64,000 nt of DNA, from assembly GCF_900185725.1 (NCBI RefSeq), contig NZ_FYAU01000008.1:62001-126000 (forward strand). Direction: 5' to 3'. The notes beneath the pieces are model-generated. The model had not been told where the DNA came from and did no database searches. It saw only the letters and a list, made by a program, of their open reading frames with translations. Positions 18,645 to 30,400 of this stretch are shown piece after piece. How positions within the stretch are numbered: the first letter of the stretch is position 1; each line of letters begins with the position of its first letter. Made by a program: the position numbers and the translations under genes. Origin of the DNA: Stappia sp. TSB10P1A. GTDB lineage: Bacteria > Pseudomonadota > Alphaproteobacteria > Rhizobiales > Stappiaceae.

Positions 18645-19422
18645 CCGCCTCCGCGATGTCGCGCGGCAGCACGGGCAGCGCCTCGTCCGGGGCGTTGCGG
18701 CCCCAGGTCGGGCGCAGATCGTGGTCGACGGCGATCCGCTCGTCGAAGACGAAACAGTCGCCGCGCCACAGGCTCTCCGCCTGCGGCACCTTTTCCAGGT
18801 AGTTCAGGATGCCGCCTTCGAGGTGATAGACCTCCTCGAAACCTTCCGAGAGCAGCAGCGCGCTCGCCTTCTCGCAGCGGATGCCGCCGGTGCAGAACAT
18901 CGCCACCTTGCGCGGGGCGGAAGTCCCCCCTGCCTGCCGCAGCCATTCGGGGAAGGCGCGAAACGAGCGGGTGTCCGGCGAACAGGCGCCCTCGAACGTG
19001 CCGAAGGCCACCTCGTAGTCGTTGCGCGTGTCGATGACCAGCACGTCCGGATCGCTGATGAGAGCGTTCCAGTCCTGCGGCGGCACATAGGTACCGACCT
19101 CGCGGGTCGGGTCGATGCCGGCAACGCCGAGGCTGACGATCTCCCGCTTCAGCCGCACCTTCAGCCGGGCGAAAGGAAGGCGCTCGGCCCAGGAGGCCTT
19201 TTCCTGGAGGCCGGAAAGACGGCAATCGCTCCGCAGCCAGGCCAGCACCTGCGCAACGCCCTCCTCGCTTCCGGCGATCGTGCCGTTGACGCCCTCGCTC
19301 GCCAGCAGGATCGACCCGCGTATGCCGGCCGCCAAGGCCGTGTCCAGCAGTGGTTGCCGCAACGCCTCGAAGTCCGGCAGGGACGCGAAGTGATAGAAGG
19401 CGGAAATCCGGATGTCGGTCAT
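18634..19422 (-). CDS. trhO: tRNA uridine(34) hydroxylase, rhodanese-like
   Basis: The 262-residue protein matches the TrhO (YceA) family: an N-terminal acylphosphatase-like domain ([15 protein letters not shown] to about residue 95, including [13 protein letters not shown]) and a rhodanese domain with the active-site cysteine in [13 protein letters not shown]. It hydroxylates uridine 34 in certain tRNAs. Length and N-terminal extension separate it from simple sulfurtransferases. It converges with the SMP-30 gene. Confidence 0.88.
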   Translation of the reverse strand: MTDIRISAFYHFASLPDFEALRQPLLDTALAAGIRGSILLASEGVNGTIAGSEEGVAQVLAWLRSDCRLSGLQEKASWAERLPFARLKVRLKREIVSLGVAGIDPTREVGTYVPPQDWNALISDPDVLVIDTRNDYEVAFGTFEGACSPDTRSFRAFPEWLRQAGGTSAPRKVAMFCTGGIRCEKASALLLSEGFEEVYHLEGGILNYLEKVPQAESLWRGDCFVFDERIAVDHDLRPTWGRNAPDEALPVLPRDIAEAAKG

Positions 19423-19509
19423 GTCTGCGTTGGGGCTCGTCGGCTAAGGTGTCGGCCTGCCGAGCCTTCTACACGTCCCCTTTCCCCGCTGGCAACAGGT
19501 CGCCCCGCG

Positions 19510-20223
19510 CTACCAGGGCAGCCTTTCGCCGTCATGGGAGAGAAACGCGCCGCTGTCCTCGCGCCCCGCACCGTCGATCACCGACAGCAGCCGGCGTGCC
19601 GCCTCGTCCGGCGTGCGCACCGTCAGCCCGGCGCGGGCGAAGGGGCGAGACAGTCCCGTATCCACAGTGCCCGGATGCAGCGCCAGCAGCACCAGCTCCG
19701 GCTGGCGCCGGGCAAGCTCGATCGACGCGGTGCGCAGGATCTGGTTCAGCGCCGCCTTGGAGGCCCGGTAGCTGATCCAGCCGCCGAGGCGGTTGTCGCC
19801 GATGCTGCCGACCTTGGCCGACAGGGTGGCGAACACGCTTCTGCCCTCGCGCGGAAACAGCGGCGCGAAATGCTTGATGAGCAGTGCCGGCCCGATGGCG
19901 TTGATGCGGAACGAGCGCTCCATGGCCACCGGGTCGATCTGGCGCAGCGCCTTTTCCGGTTGCATCTGCGCATCGCTCAAGAGGCCGGTCGCATCGACGA
20001 ACAAGCGCAGCGGCCCCATCGCGCCGATCCGCCGGGCCGCGGCGGCGATGCTGTCCTCGTCCTCCAGGTCGAAGCCCGGCGCAAGGCTGCGCGCGAGCCG
20101 CTCCACGGCATCGAAGCGCCCGCTTGCCTCGATCCGGCGGGCCAAGGCGGAGCCGATGCCGCCTGTTGCGCCGGCAACCACGGCAATGCCGCCCCGGGTG
20201 AAACTGGTGAGATCCTCGGTCAT
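19510..20223 (-). CDS. Short-chain dehydrogenase/reductase (CsgA-like)
   Basis: The 237-residue Rossmann enzyme has the cofactor motif GATGGIGSALARRI (TGxxxGxG type, residues 18-31), a catalytic serine region TLSAKVGSIGDN and the YxxxK motif YRASK. It resembles C-factor-like SDRs, which are short and have an early strand order VVAGATGGIG. The substrate cannot be told from the sequence. It is monocistronic, upstream of trhO on the same strand with an 87 bp gap. Confidence 0.8.
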   Translation of the reverse strand: MTEDLTSFTRGGIAVVAGATGGIGSALARRIEASGRFDAVERLARSLAPGFDLEDEDSIAAAARRIGAMGPLRLFVDATGLLSDAQMQPEKALRQIDPVAMERSFRINAIGPALLIKHFAPLFPREGRSVFATLSAKVGSIGDNRLGGWISYRASKAALNQILRTASIELARRQPELVLLALHPGTVDTGLSRPFARAGLTVRTPDEAARRLLSVIDGAGREDSGAFLSHDGERLPW

Positions 20224-20430
20224 GGGAGAGCATACGCTGCGGCAGGGTCGGCGGTTTTGTCGAAACCCGAGCAGTTAACGAAGCGTTAGCCTGGCAACGA
20301 GCCCCGCCCCACTGGCCGGTTGGCAAGCGGCGCCCGACCATGCCACAGTCTCGCCCGTCGTCGGCTCCGTCGGCGCAACCCGAAGTCCGGCAAGGCGAAA
20401 CGCCGTCGCCGCCCAGCAGGGAACCTCACG

Positions 20431-21348
20431 ATGCCCCGACGCTTCTTTGTCCTCGACGTGTTCACCAATCAGGCGCTTGCGGGCAATCCCCTGGCTGTCG
20501 TGCTGGACGCGGAAGGGCTGTCGGATGCCCGCATGCAGGCCATCGCCCGCGAATTCAACCTCTCGGAGACGGTCTTCGTGCTGCCGCCGGACAATCCGGC
20601 CCATTCAGCCAGGCTGCGCATCTTCACCCCGGCGCGCGAACTGCCCTTTGCCGGGCACCCGACCGTCGGCACCGCGATCCTGCTTGCCAAGGAGCGCTTC
20701 GGCGACATCGAGTCCGATGCCGATCACAATGCCATGGTGGTGCTGGAGGAAGGTGTCGGCAACGTGCGCTGCGGCGTCGTGCTGAAGAACGGGGCGGCGG
20801 GCTTTGCGGAATTCGATGTGCCGCGCCTGTCCCGGCCCTGCGATCCCCTGGGCGACCGGGAGATCATTGCCGCCGCCGTCGGCCTGGAGCCGAGCGAGAT
20901 CGGCTTCGAGAACCATCGTCCCTGCGCCTTCGAGGCGGGCGTCCCCTTCGCTTTCGTTCCGGTGGCGAACCTTGCCGCCCTGTCGCGGGTCACCCCGGTG
21001 CATCGCTATTGGGTGGACGCCTTCGGCCATGGCGGCGAGATCGGCGCCTATCTCTATTGCCGCCAGACCAATTCCCAGGACAGCACCTTCTCCGCCCGCA
21101 TGTTCGCCCCCCATATGGGCATCGGCGAGGATCCGGCGACCGGCGCCGCCGCGGCCGCCTTCGCCGGCGTCGTGCGCCATTTCGACAGGTTGACGGACGG
21201 AACCCACTACCTGCGCATCGAGCAGGGCTGCGACATGGGCCGCCCCTCCCTGATCGATCTGGAAGTGGACATATCGGCCGGGGCGCTCAACGCCGTGCGC
21301 ATCGGCGGCCAGGCCGTCATCGTCTCAAGCGGCGAACTCTTCCTCTGA
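20431..21348 (+). CDS. PhzF-family isomerase/epimerase-like protein
   Basis: The 305-residue two-lobed PhzF fold protein begins [20 protein letters not shown]. The catalytic glutamate lies in [14 protein letters not shown] and the second lobe carries [19 protein letters not shown]. These motifs are diagnostic. Members include phenazine-pathway isomerase and diaminopimelate-epimerase-like enzymes, but most bacterial homologs, including this one, have no known substrate. The start at 20431 gives the canonical N-terminus. Confidence 0.88.
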   Translation: MPRRFFVLDVFTNQALAGNPLAVVLDAEGLSDARMQAIAREFNLSETVFVLPPDNPAHSARLRIFTPARELPFAGHPTVGTAILLAKERFGDIESDADHNAMVVLEEGVGNVRCGVVLKNGAAGFAEFDVPRLSRPCDPLGDREIIAAAVGLEPSEIGFENHRPCAFEAGVPFAFVPVANLAALSRVTPVHRYWVDAFGHGGEIGAYLYCRQTNSQDSTFSARMFAPHMGIGEDPATGAAAAAFAGVVRHFDRLTDGTHYLRIEQGCDMGRPSLIDLEVDISAGALNAVRIGGQAVIVSSGELFL

Positions 21349-21384
21349 CGCCAGGCCGGGAAGGCCCGCAAGGCGCGGCTGCGG

Positions 21385-21741
21385 TCAGTGCAGCCGTTCC
21401 CGTTCCCGCTCGCGGTCGAGAATGCGCGGACTGTCGAGCGAGGAGATCGGTGTCGAAAGATCGCGCGGAATGTCGCCGCTCAGTTGCAGCGCCAGATAGC
21501 GCCCGCAGCAGACCCGCAGGAACGAGGCGAAATTGCCGAGATCATGGCCCGCCTCGATGGATTCGTGATGGAGCCTTGTGATCAGTTGCACCAGGGTCAT
21601 GCCGTCGCGGGTGGCGATCTCCTCCAGCACCGTCCAGAAGAAGGCTTCCAGCCGCACGCTGGTCGCCATCCTGTCGATCCTCAGCGACTTCGTGGCGCTT
21701 TCCCACAAGGCCGGATCGGCCTCGATGAACAATTTGCACAT
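21385..21741 (-). CDS. Ribbon-helix-helix (RHH_4-type) domain protein
   Basis: The 118-residue protein contains a ribbon strand MATSVRLEAFFWTVLEEIA, then helices with TLVQLITRLHHESIEAGHDLGNFASFLRVCCGRYL. This matches the alphaproteobacterial ribbon-helix-helix domain family also seen at 48510-48746. Family members are thought to be DNA-binding regulators. The start at 21741 is preferred over 21747 because GGGAGG lies six bases upstream of it. An arginine/glutamate-rich tail (RERERERLH) ends the protein. Confidence 0.7.
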   Translation of the reverse strand: MCKLFIEADPALWESATKSLRIDRMATSVRLEAFFWTVLEEIATRDGMTLVQLITRLHHESIEAGHDLGNFASFLRVCCGRYLALQLSGDIPRDLSTPISSLDSPRILDRERERERLH

Positions 21742-21827
21742 GCGCATCCTCCCTGCGGCAGTCGTTCGAGAGCTTGCGGCCGTCCGTCGGCGGCCGCAAG
21801 CCTTGTCCGAGCAAGCGAGGGAGCGGC

Positions 21828-22397
21828 TCAGGCCGCGAGCACGGTCATGAACTGCGACAGCCAGGCCGGATGCGCCGGCCAGGCGGGTGCGGTGACCAGA
21901 TTGCCGTCGGTGACGGCGCCGTCGATGGCGATCTCCGCATAGGTGCCGCCGGCCAGTTCCACCTCCGGGCGGCAGGCCGGATAGGCCGAGACGGTGCGCC
22001 CCTCGATCACCCGCGCCGCCGCCAGCAGTTGCGCCCCGTGGCAGATCGCGGCGACCGGCTTCCCGGCCTCGAAGAAATGCTTCACGGCGGCGATCACATC
22101 CGCGTCGAGCCGCAGATATTCGGGCGCCCGTCCGCCGGGGATCACCAGCGCGTCGTAATCGGCGGGATCGACCTCGGCGAAGGTGGCGTTGAGCGCGAAA
22201 TTGTGGCCGCGCTTTTCGCTATAGGTCTGGTCGCCCTCGAAATCATGGATGGACGTGGCCACCGTCTGCCCCGCCTTCTTGCCCGGACACACCGCATGCA
22301 CCTGGTGCCCGACCGCAAGCAGGGTCTGGAACGGAACCATCGTCTCGTAGTCCTCGGTGAAGTCACCGGTGATCATCAGGATCTTCTTCGCGGCCAT
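21828..22397 (-). CDS. DJ-1/PfpI-family protein
   Basis: The 189-residue class I glutamine amidotransferase-like protein shows the nucleophile elbow [11 protein letters not shown] with the conserved cysteine, and [10 protein letters not shown] preceding it. The sequence resembles YhbO/PfpI-like glyoxalase III or general stress proteins and acts in the cytosol. The start [13 protein letters not shown] at 22397 follows an AGGGAGGAC site. Whether it is a deglycase, protease or chaperone cannot be decided. Confidence 0.85.
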   Translation of the reverse strand: MAAKKILMITGDFTEDYETMVPFQTLLAVGHQVHAVCPGKKAGQTVATSIHDFEGDQTYSEKRGHNFALNATFAEVDPADYDALVIPGGRAPEYLRLDADVIAAVKHFFEAGKPVAAICHGAQLLAAARVIEGRTVSAYPACRPEVELAGGTYAEIAIDGAVTDGNLVTAPAWPAHPAWLSQFMTVLAA

Positions 22398-22635
22398 GCT
22401 GCTGTCCTCCCTGGCAGTGTGACGACCGGTCCGCGGCACCCGTGAAGGCACTGCCCGCCGGTCTTTCGACCGCAACAACCCTAGCAAGCCGGCCGGGCGC
22501 GCGGGTATTAGCGCGCTACTACAGACCCCCGATCAGCAAGCCCCGATCGCCAAGCCCCCGCACGACGAACGGGCCACGCCCCGGCGCGGCCCGTCCCGCC
22601 CTCACCGATCACTGGACCGATCGCCAAACCATCGA

Positions 22636-23226
22636 TCACTGTGCCGTGCTCGGAGGATTGGCCGGATCGACCGTCATCGGCCGGTCTGCCCCCATCTCCC
22701 GCTGGGCGCGGATGGCTTCCTCTTCCTGCCGCTTCTGCACCAGCGTCTTGAAGTCCGGCGCCGCCTCGATCTCCTCGGCGGTGGTCGCCAGGATCAACTG
22801 GTGGTCCCCCGGCTCGCTGGTGATGTGCTCGACCGCCTCGAACGGCACGGCGATCTGCCTTGCGCCAAGGCCGAGGAAGCCGCCCACGGTCATCACCAGC
22901 GAGGTCACCTGACCCTCGGGGCCGATTTCCAGAGCCACGACCTGGCCGATGGAGTCGCCGTCCGGAGTGAGCACGTTCCGGCCGATCAGGTTGCTGGTCA
23001 GCCAGTGGCCTTCCTGCTGCTCGGCGAGGAAACTCGCGGCGCCCGCCTGCGGCAGGCCGGCCTGCGGAACAACGGTCTCCGGCACCTGGTCGGCAGGCAT
23101 GGCCGCGCCCGGCGTCGTTTCCTCGATGAGAGGTTCATCGACCTGCGGCTCCGTCGCCGACTGGGCCCAGGCCGCCCCCATCGAAAGGACTGCGAGCGTT
23201 GCGGTCGTGGCAAGTAGCGTCTTCAT
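22636..23226 (-). CDS. Exported PRC-barrel domain protein
   Basis: The 196-residue protein has a Sec signal peptide (MKTLLATTATLAVLSMGAAWAQ). A Pro/Glu-rich spacer follows, then a PRC-barrel domain (about 85-160: NLIGRNVLTPDGDSIGQVVALEIGPEG and LVMTVGGFLGLGARQIAVPFEAV) and a charged tail. PRC-barrel proteins of this type are periplasmic or membrane-associated and often stress-induced in Hyphomicrobiales. AGGGAGAC precedes the start. Confidence 0.82.
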   Translation of the reverse strand: MKTLLATTATLAVLSMGAAWAQSATEPQVDEPLIEETTPGAAMPADQVPETVVPQAGLPQAGAASFLAEQQEGHWLTSNLIGRNVLTPDGDSIGQVVALEIGPEGQVTSLVMTVGGFLGLGARQIAVPFEAVEHITSEPGDHQLILATTAEEIEAAPDFKTLVQKRQEEEAIRAQREMGADRPMTVDPANPPSTAQ

Positions 23227-23420
23227 CGTCGTCTCCCTGGTCGCGTCCTCTGACCGCGCCGCCGGAATGGCGCCGGGCGGGACAGTCAGACATAGACTAA
23301 GGAACGATCGTGATCTTTTTCCGGCCCCTCACCGAGGCGGCAAGACCTTTGAAAACAGGCGTTTAATATTTTTGAAAAACGCGCTCATACACCACAATCC
23401 TGGCAAGAGGATGGCCCGTA

Positions 23421-24278
23421 TCAGCGCGCGGGAGGACCATAAAGCCATTGCACGCCGGAAATGTCCGCCGCCTGAAGACCTTGGAAAATTTCACTATACT
23501 TGAAATGCATGATCGACGGCCCCTGCAAGTGATGGTCGAGGCCGATGGCATGGCCGATCTCATGCGCGAACGTGTAGCGCAGGTCATAGGCCGCAAGGTT
23601 GCCGTCGAATCCGATCTTCCAGTCGTGCCGGGGGTTCAGGCAGATGGCCGAACGGGTGATCGAAGCCACCCAGGCGGCGACCGGCGCGGTCTTGCCCTCG
23701 CCCGTCTCACTCGCGACCGGCAGGCTCAGCCCGCGCCCGTCCGAGCCACCGGCCTCGATCAGGCCGGACCCATCCTGCCGGGCGAAATCGACATTGGTGA
23801 AGGCGTATCCCCTCGGCATCGCCTGGGCGCCGAGCAGGATGTTCGCCGTCTCCTCGCTCGCCGCTTCCTCGAAGACGAGGCCGCTCGCCTCGCCCCACAT
23901 GCGGAAGGCGGCAACGGCTTCGGCGCGCACGGCCGCGGGCGCCTCGCCGGAGGCATCCGCCAGAGTGTCGAAGTCCTGCATCTGCCGGCAGTTGCGCGCC
24001 TCCGGCCGGTTCACCGGACCGCTGGCGAAGGCATAGGTCACCCGCGCCGGCGTGCCCACCTGCGGCGCGCCCCATTTGAGGATCGCTCCCTCCAGCCGCA
24101 ACGGCGTGAACAGCCGCGCCAACGGCAGGCGGGCCCTGTCCGGCGAGGCCGGCTGCAATGCCCTGGCGCCGACGGCAGGCGCCTGCGGGGCCGCCGCCAC
24201 GGCAACGCTCCCCGGCAGGGCCAGGGCCGATGCGAGCGTCAGGACACGGAGCGAAGAGGAGAAAGCGACGTAGGTCAA
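23421..24278 (-). CDS. Exported matrixin-like zinc metalloprotease
   Basis: The 285-residue secreted or periplasmic protein has a hydrophobic signal segment (residues 10-30). The C-terminal metzincin catalytic site is HEIGHAIGLDHH (HExxHxxGxxH, zinc ligands His238, His242 and His248), followed by the Met-turn region SIMHFKYSE. The N-terminal half is Ala/Pro-rich and contains an ILKWGAPQVGTPARVTYAFA start of the ZnMc fold, as in matrixins. The protein substrate is unknown, and neighbouring genes give no hint. Confidence 0.82.
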   Translation of the reverse strand: MTYVAFSSSLRVLTLASALALPGSVAVAAAPQAPAVGARALQPASPDRARLPLARLFTPLRLEGAILKWGAPQVGTPARVTYAFASGPVNRPEARNCRQMQDFDTLADASGEAPAAVRAEAVAAFRMWGEASGLVFEEAASEETANILLGAQAMPRGYAFTNVDFARQDGSGLIEAGGSDGRGLSLPVASETGEGKTAPVAAWVASITRSAICLNPRHDWKIGFDGNLAAYDLRYTFAHEIGHAIGLDHHLQGPSIMHFKYSEIFQGLQAADISGVQWLYGPPAR

Positions 24279-24861
24279 CGCAAGGCGTATCCGCTAACCG
24301 GAGTTTTACCGAAGATCATGCGGGTCCTCGCTCTCGCTGGCCGGCCTCATGCCGGTCGCCATCCAGTGCCGGATGTCGGGACCCCCCATCTGCGGTTGGG
24401 GACCCTAGCGCAAAACCGCTGCGCCTCGAAGCCCGCTTTCGCGAGGACTCCCAAAACACCCATGTCAGGACTACCAGCCTGCGCCCGATTCCCCTGCGTC
24501 GGCAAGGACAAGTCACCACCCCTGCGGCAGATCGTCCGGCCCGCGTGTTTTCCGTGCAACGCCGGACGGCAGCCAACCTCGGCGACGGCGCGTCTTGGGC
24601 CGCCGCACCCATCCCCTCCCGCCGCCGCCGACCGCCACCGCGCGATGACAGCCGTTTTCCCCTTGACGCGTCCACGCATCCGCGCGAGTGTGCCCGCCGA
24701 ACCGTACCGTACGGTACCAAGCTTTTCTCACACCGGATCCGCCAGGCGTCCACCTGAACGGTCCACTCCCGAAGCCTGATCCCGAAGCCCGGTCACGAAG
24801 CCCACTTCCGAACCCCGGTCCCGACGCCTCGCTCTCCGCAACCGACGATCGCACAGCCGCC
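24279..24861. other. 583-bp intergenic region between protease and TetR genes
   Basis: No convincing coding frame is seen: reading frames here are Pro/Arg-rich in every direction. The region separates two divergent genes. It holds a TTGACG hexamer at 24663-24668 and the 14 bp palindrome listed at 24704. Nothing else stands out. Confidence 0.6.
24704..24717. promoter_or_regulatory. 14-bp palindrome, candidate TetR operator
   Basis: GTACCGTACGGTAC is a perfect palindrome 145 bp upstream of the TetR-type gene, the usual position for an autoregulatory operator. Only one copy is seen, and no -10 element could be fixed with confidence, so the function is inferred. Confidence 0.4.
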
Positions 24862-25515
24862 ATGCCCCCCGTCCCCGACAGCGATTTCACGCCGCGCCAG
24901 AACGAGGTCCTCGCCTCGGCGCTGCGTCTTGTCGTCGACGGCGGCGAGAAGGCGCTGACCACGGCGGCGGTGGCGCGTGCGGCGAACTGCTCCAAGGAGA
25001 GCCTCTATCGCTGGTTCGGCGACCGCGACGGCTTGCTCGCCGCCATCGTCGCGCATCAGGCCGCCAAGGTCCGGGTGCCGAGCGAAAGCGCCGGCGCCCT
25101 CGACCTTGCCGAGTTCCGCGGCCGGCTTGCGACCTTCGCCGAGGATCTGCTCACCGTGCTGGCCGGCGACACCTCGCTGGCGCTCAACCGCATCGCCATC
25201 GCCCATGCCAGCCGCCACGGCGCCCCGCTCGGCCGCCTGCTGCTGGAGCGCGGCCGCGAGCGCATCGCCACCCGCGCCCGCACCCTGCTGGAGGCCGGCC
25301 GCGACCAGGGCCATGTCGATTTCGACGATGCGACGGAGGCCTATCGCACGCTGTATGGCCTCATCGTCCGCGATGCCCATGGCCGCTGGCTGCTCGGCCA
25401 GCCGCCGCTTGGCGAGGACGCCGATTTCGCCGGTCAGGCGCGCCGCGCCGTCGACCAGTTCATCACCCTTCATCCGCCCCTGTCGCACAAGAGCGCGGCC
25501 GCGGGACGGAGCTGA
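24862..25515 (+). CDS. TetR-family transcriptional regulator
   Basis: The 217-residue protein has an N-terminal TetR helix-turn-helix (about residues 10-57: RQNEVLASALRLVVDGGEKALTT, then AAVARAANCSKESLYRWFGDRDGLLAAIV) and a helical ligand domain with a TetR_C-type pattern. Starting at 24862 gives the canonical N-terminus. It lies 54 bp upstream of ilvC on the same strand. A link to ilvC control is possible but not shown; such regulators are often encoded next to ilvC by chance. Confidence 0.83.
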   Translation: MPPVPDSDFTPRQNEVLASALRLVVDGGEKALTTAAVARAANCSKESLYRWFGDRDGLLAAIVAHQAAKVRVPSESAGALDLAEFRGRLATFAEDLLTVLAGDTSLALNRIAIAHASRHGAPLGRLLLERGRERIATRARTLLEAGRDQGHVDFDDATEAYRTLYGLIVRDAHGRWLLGQPPLGEDADFAGQARRAVDQFITLHPPLSHKSAAAGRS

Positions 25516-26589
<1,074 letters not shown>

Positions 26590-26629
26590 TCCGCACGCGC
26601 TTTCCCGCGCGTTCCGAGCAAAACGGAGA

Positions 26630-26653
26630 CGGCCCGCACCCGCGGGCCGTTTT
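26630..26653 (+). terminator. Intrinsic terminator of ilvC
   Basis: The stem CGGCCCGC (26630-26637) pairs with 26642-26649 around ACCC and is followed by TTTT (26650-26653), 40 bp after the ilvC stop. Confidence 0.85.
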
Positions 26654-26710
26654 CATTTGAGGGCGAGGGCGCTACTACAGGCGCCGACGACCACCCGCCA
26701 GGAGCCGGAC

Positions 26711-27247
26711 ATGACCGCATCCGCAAGACCCGAGATCGTGCTCGTCGCCGCCGTCGGCGAGAACGACGTGATCGGCGCGGACGGCGACATGCCCTGGAAG
26801 CTCTCCACCGACCTGAAGCATTTCAAGCGCCTCACCCTCGGCCATCCCATGGTGATGGGCCGCAAGACCTTCGAGTCCATCGGCCGGCCGCTGCCCGGCC
26901 GCCGCACCATCGTCGTCACCCGCGATGCCGGCTGGGCGCATGAGGGCACCACCCGCGCCGGCTCGCTCGACGAGGCCTTCGCGCTTGCCGCAGATGCCGC
27001 CGCCGAGGCCGGCGTCTCGGCCATCATGGTGGTCGGCGGCGGCACGATCTACGCCGCCGCCCTTCCCCTCGCCGACCGGCTGGAGATCACCCGCGTGCAT
27101 GCGGCGCCCGAGGGCGACACCCTGTTCCCGAAGATCGATCCGCAGGAGTGGCGGGAAGTCACGCGCGAAACGCCGCCGCGCGGGGAAAAGGATACCGCGG
27201 ACGTCACCTTCCTGACCTATCGCCGCTGTACACAGGCGGCGTGCTGA
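26711..27247 (+). CDS. folA: Dihydrofolate reductase
   Basis: The 178-residue enzyme reduces dihydrofolate with NADPH. Characteristic blocks are [31 protein letters not shown] (the acid at the active site is the Asp of the LSTDL segment), [21 protein letters not shown] and the second cofactor loop [23 protein letters not shown] precedes the ATG. In many relatives folA follows thyA; here thyA lies about 19 kb away on the other strand. Confidence 0.95.
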   Translation: MTASARPEIVLVAAVGENDVIGADGDMPWKLSTDLKHFKRLTLGHPMVMGRKTFESIGRPLPGRRTIVVTRDAGWAHEGTTRAGSLDEAFALAADAAAEAGVSAIMVVGGGTIYAAALPLADRLEITRVHAAPEGDTLFPKIDPQEWREVTRETPPRGEKDTADVTFLTYRRCTQAAC

Positions 27248-27365
27248 AACAACTGTTTGTCGCCTCGGGCCTTTCGTCCGCCGGCCCAATTTCCTAGGAT
27301 CGCTGTCCAAAGCGGGGCGGAACCGGATTCCCCCTCTCCAATCGTCCCATAGCCGGAGGTTTTCC

Positions 27366-28475
<1,110 letters not shown>

Positions 28476-28576
28476 TCAAAGCGGGCCGGGAGCGGACGAC
28501 GCCTTCCGGCCCGCACCACGCCCCGCCTGCGGGGCCGGCCGCACCTGCGGTCGACACAACACAACCGGGGGGAACG

Positions 28577-28987
28577 ATGAGCGAAACCGGAACCATGTGG
28601 GCCGAGCCCCGTGACGGCGACAGCATCGGCGGGCGCATCCGCCGTGCACGCGAGGCGGCGAACTTCTCCTCCGCCCAGCTTGCCCGGCGCATCGGCGTCA
28701 AGACCGCGACCGTCACCGCCTGGGAAACCGGACGCTCCGAACCCCGCGCCAACCGGCTGACCATGCTGGCCGGCTTTCTCGGCGTCAGCCCCACCTGGCT
28801 GCTCTACGGCCTCGGCGACGCGCCCGCCGAGACGCCGCTCGCCAGCGAGATGGCGCTGATCGCCTCGAGCCTCAAGCTGCTGCGCGAGACGCATGAGCGC
28901 ACCGGCGAGGCGCTCGCCCGGCTGGAGGCGCAGGTCGAGCAGATCGGCCGGCTGATCGGCAAGGACACGCAAGGTCCCGGCGCGTGA
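28577..28987 (+). CDS. XRE-family helix-turn-helix regulator
   Basis: The 136-residue protein has an HTH_3 domain (about residues 17-75: GGRIRRAREAANFSSAQLARRIGVKTATVTAWETGRSEPRANRL-type, ending SPTWLLYGLGD) and a short coiled C-terminal helix (LIASSLKLLRETHERTGEALARL). It lies between adhC and an ElaA-like gene, with a GTGA overlap to the latter. Control of the formaldehyde genes is suggested by position only. GGGGGGAAC precedes the ATG. Confidence 0.82.
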   Translation: MSETGTMWAEPRDGDSIGGRIRRAREAANFSSAQLARRIGVKTATVTAWETGRSEPRANRLTMLAGFLGVSPTWLLYGLGDAPAETPLASEMALIASSLKLLRETHERTGEALARLEAQVEQIGRLIGKDTQGPGA

Positions 28988-29532
28988 GCGCAGCCATGAC
29001 CGCCCGCCCCGTCGACGATCCCGCCCTTCCGGCGATTGCCGGCAGGCCGCCCCTTACCGCCTTCTGGGCGGAGATGGACGCGCTCACGCCGCGCCAGCTC
29101 CATGACCTGCTGCGCCTGCGCGTCGATGTCTTCGTGGTCGAGCAGGCCTGCCCCTATCCGGAGATCGACGGCCGCGATCCGCAGGCCCGTCATCTTCTGG
29201 TCACCGCTCCCGGCGAGGGCGGCGCTGGCGACACGGAGCTTGCCGCCTGCCTGCGCCTGCTGCGACCCGATGCGCCGGGAGCCCCGCTGCGCATCGGCCG
29301 CATCGTCGTTGCCCCGGCCTGGCGCGGCACCGGCCTTGGCGACTATCTGATGCGCGCCGCCCTTGCCGAAGCCCGGCGCATTGCCCCAGACCATCCGCAG
29401 GCGCTGTCGGCGCAGGCGCATCTGACCGCCTTCTATGCCGCGCACGGTTTCGTGCCGGTATCCGAGACCTATCTGGAAGACGGGATCCCGCATGTCGACA
29501 TGCTGCGCGATCCCGCTTGCCACGACACCTGA
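28984..29532 (+). CDS. ElaA-like GNAT N-acetyltransferase
   Basis: The 182-residue GNAT protein has the ElaA-type N-terminus (DALTPRQLHDLLRLRVDVFVVEQ, CPYPEIDGRD) and the acetyl-CoA-binding loop VAPAWRGTGLGDYLMRAAL, followed by AQAHLTAFYAAHGFVPVSE. A GTG at 28984 overlaps the preceding stop codon; an ATG at 28996 is an alternative start. The substrate is unknown. Translational coupling to the XRE gene and proximity to fghA suggest a cotranscribed module. Confidence 0.8.
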   Translation: MSAAMTARPVDDPALPAIAGRPPLTAFWAEMDALTPRQLHDLLRLRVDVFVVEQACPYPEIDGRDPQARHLLVTAPGEGGAGDTELAACLRLLRPDAPGAPLRIGRIVVAPAWRGTGLGDYLMRAALAEARRIAPDHPQALSAQAHLTAFYAAHGFVPVSETYLEDGIPHVDMLRDPACHDT

Positions 29533-29557
29533 TCCCCTCACGCGAGAGCCGATATCC

Positions 29558-30400
29558 ATGACCCTCGACCTCATCTCCTCAGCCCGCGCCTTCGGCGGCG
29601 AGCAGCGCGTCTATCGCCATGCCTCCGCCGCCACCGGCACCGACATGGAATTCGCCGCCTTCCTGCCGGCCGAGGCGCTGCGCGGCGAGGCCTGCCCGAC
29701 GCTCTTCTATCTCTCCGGCCTCACCTGCACCTGGGAGAACGCCACCACCAAGGCCGGCTACCAGCGCCTGGCCGCCGAATACGGATTGATCCTCGTCGCC
29801 CCGGACACCAGCCCGCGCGGCGAGGGCGTCGCCAATGACGCCACCTACGACCTCGGCCAGGGCGCCGGCTTCTATATCGACGCGACTGAGGCGCCCTGGG
29901 CGCCGCATTTCGCGATGGAAAGCTATGTTGCGCGCGAGCTCTTCGACCTCGTCGCGGCCGAACTGCCGGTGTGGGAGGGCGCCGTCGGCGTCACCGGCCA
30001 TTCGATGGGCGGCCACGGCGCCTTGACCCTGGCGATGAAGCATCCCGACCGCTTCCGCTCGGTCTCCGCCTTCGCTCCCATCGTCAACCCGCTCGACTGC
30101 CCCTGGGGCGAAAAGGCCTTCACCGCCTATCTCGGCAAGGACCGCGCGGTCTGGGCCGCGCACGACGCCTGCCACCTCGTCGAGCATACCGGCTGGTCCG
30201 GCGACATCCTGATCGACCAGGGCAGCGCCGACGGCTTCCTCGAAGAGCAGCTCAAGCCCTGGGCGTTCGAGCGGGCCTGCCGCAAGGCCGGCGTCGACCT
30301 CACCCTGCGCATGCAGGGCGGCTACGACCACTCCTATTATTTCATCTCCACCTTCCTTGCCGATCACGTCGCCTGGCATGCCGCGCGCCTGACCGGCTGA
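29558..30400 (+). CDS. fghA: S-formylglutathione hydrolase
   Basis: The 280-residue serine esterase releases formate and glutathione from S-formylglutathione, the second step after AdhC. The conserved start LDLISSARAFGGEQRVYRH, the block FYLSGLTCTWENATTKAGYQ, the nucleophile GHSMGGHGALTLAMKHP, the acid in DILIDQGSADGFLEEQL and the histidine in GGYDHSYYFISTF place it in the FrmB/FghA family. It lies 25 bp after the ElaA-like gene. Confidence 0.95.
   Translation: MTLDLISSARAFGGEQRVYRHASAATGTDMEFAAFLPAEALRGEACPTLFYLSGLTCTWENATTKAGYQRLAAEYGLILVAPDTSPRGEGVANDATYDLGQGAGFYIDATEAPWAPHFAMESYVARELFDLVAAELPVWEGAVGVTGHSMGGHGALTLAMKHPDRFRSVSAFAPIVNPLDCPWGEKAFTAYLGKDRAVWAAHDACHLVEHTGWSGDILIDQGSADGFLEEQLKPWAFERACRKAGVDLTLRMQGGYDHSYYFISTFLADHVAWHAARLTG

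Noticed and set aside
22398-22635. Possible small gene or RNA between the PfpI and PRC-barrel genes
   Set aside because: Only short direct repeats of GATC and CAAGCCCC were seen, with no stable frame, promoter or terminator.
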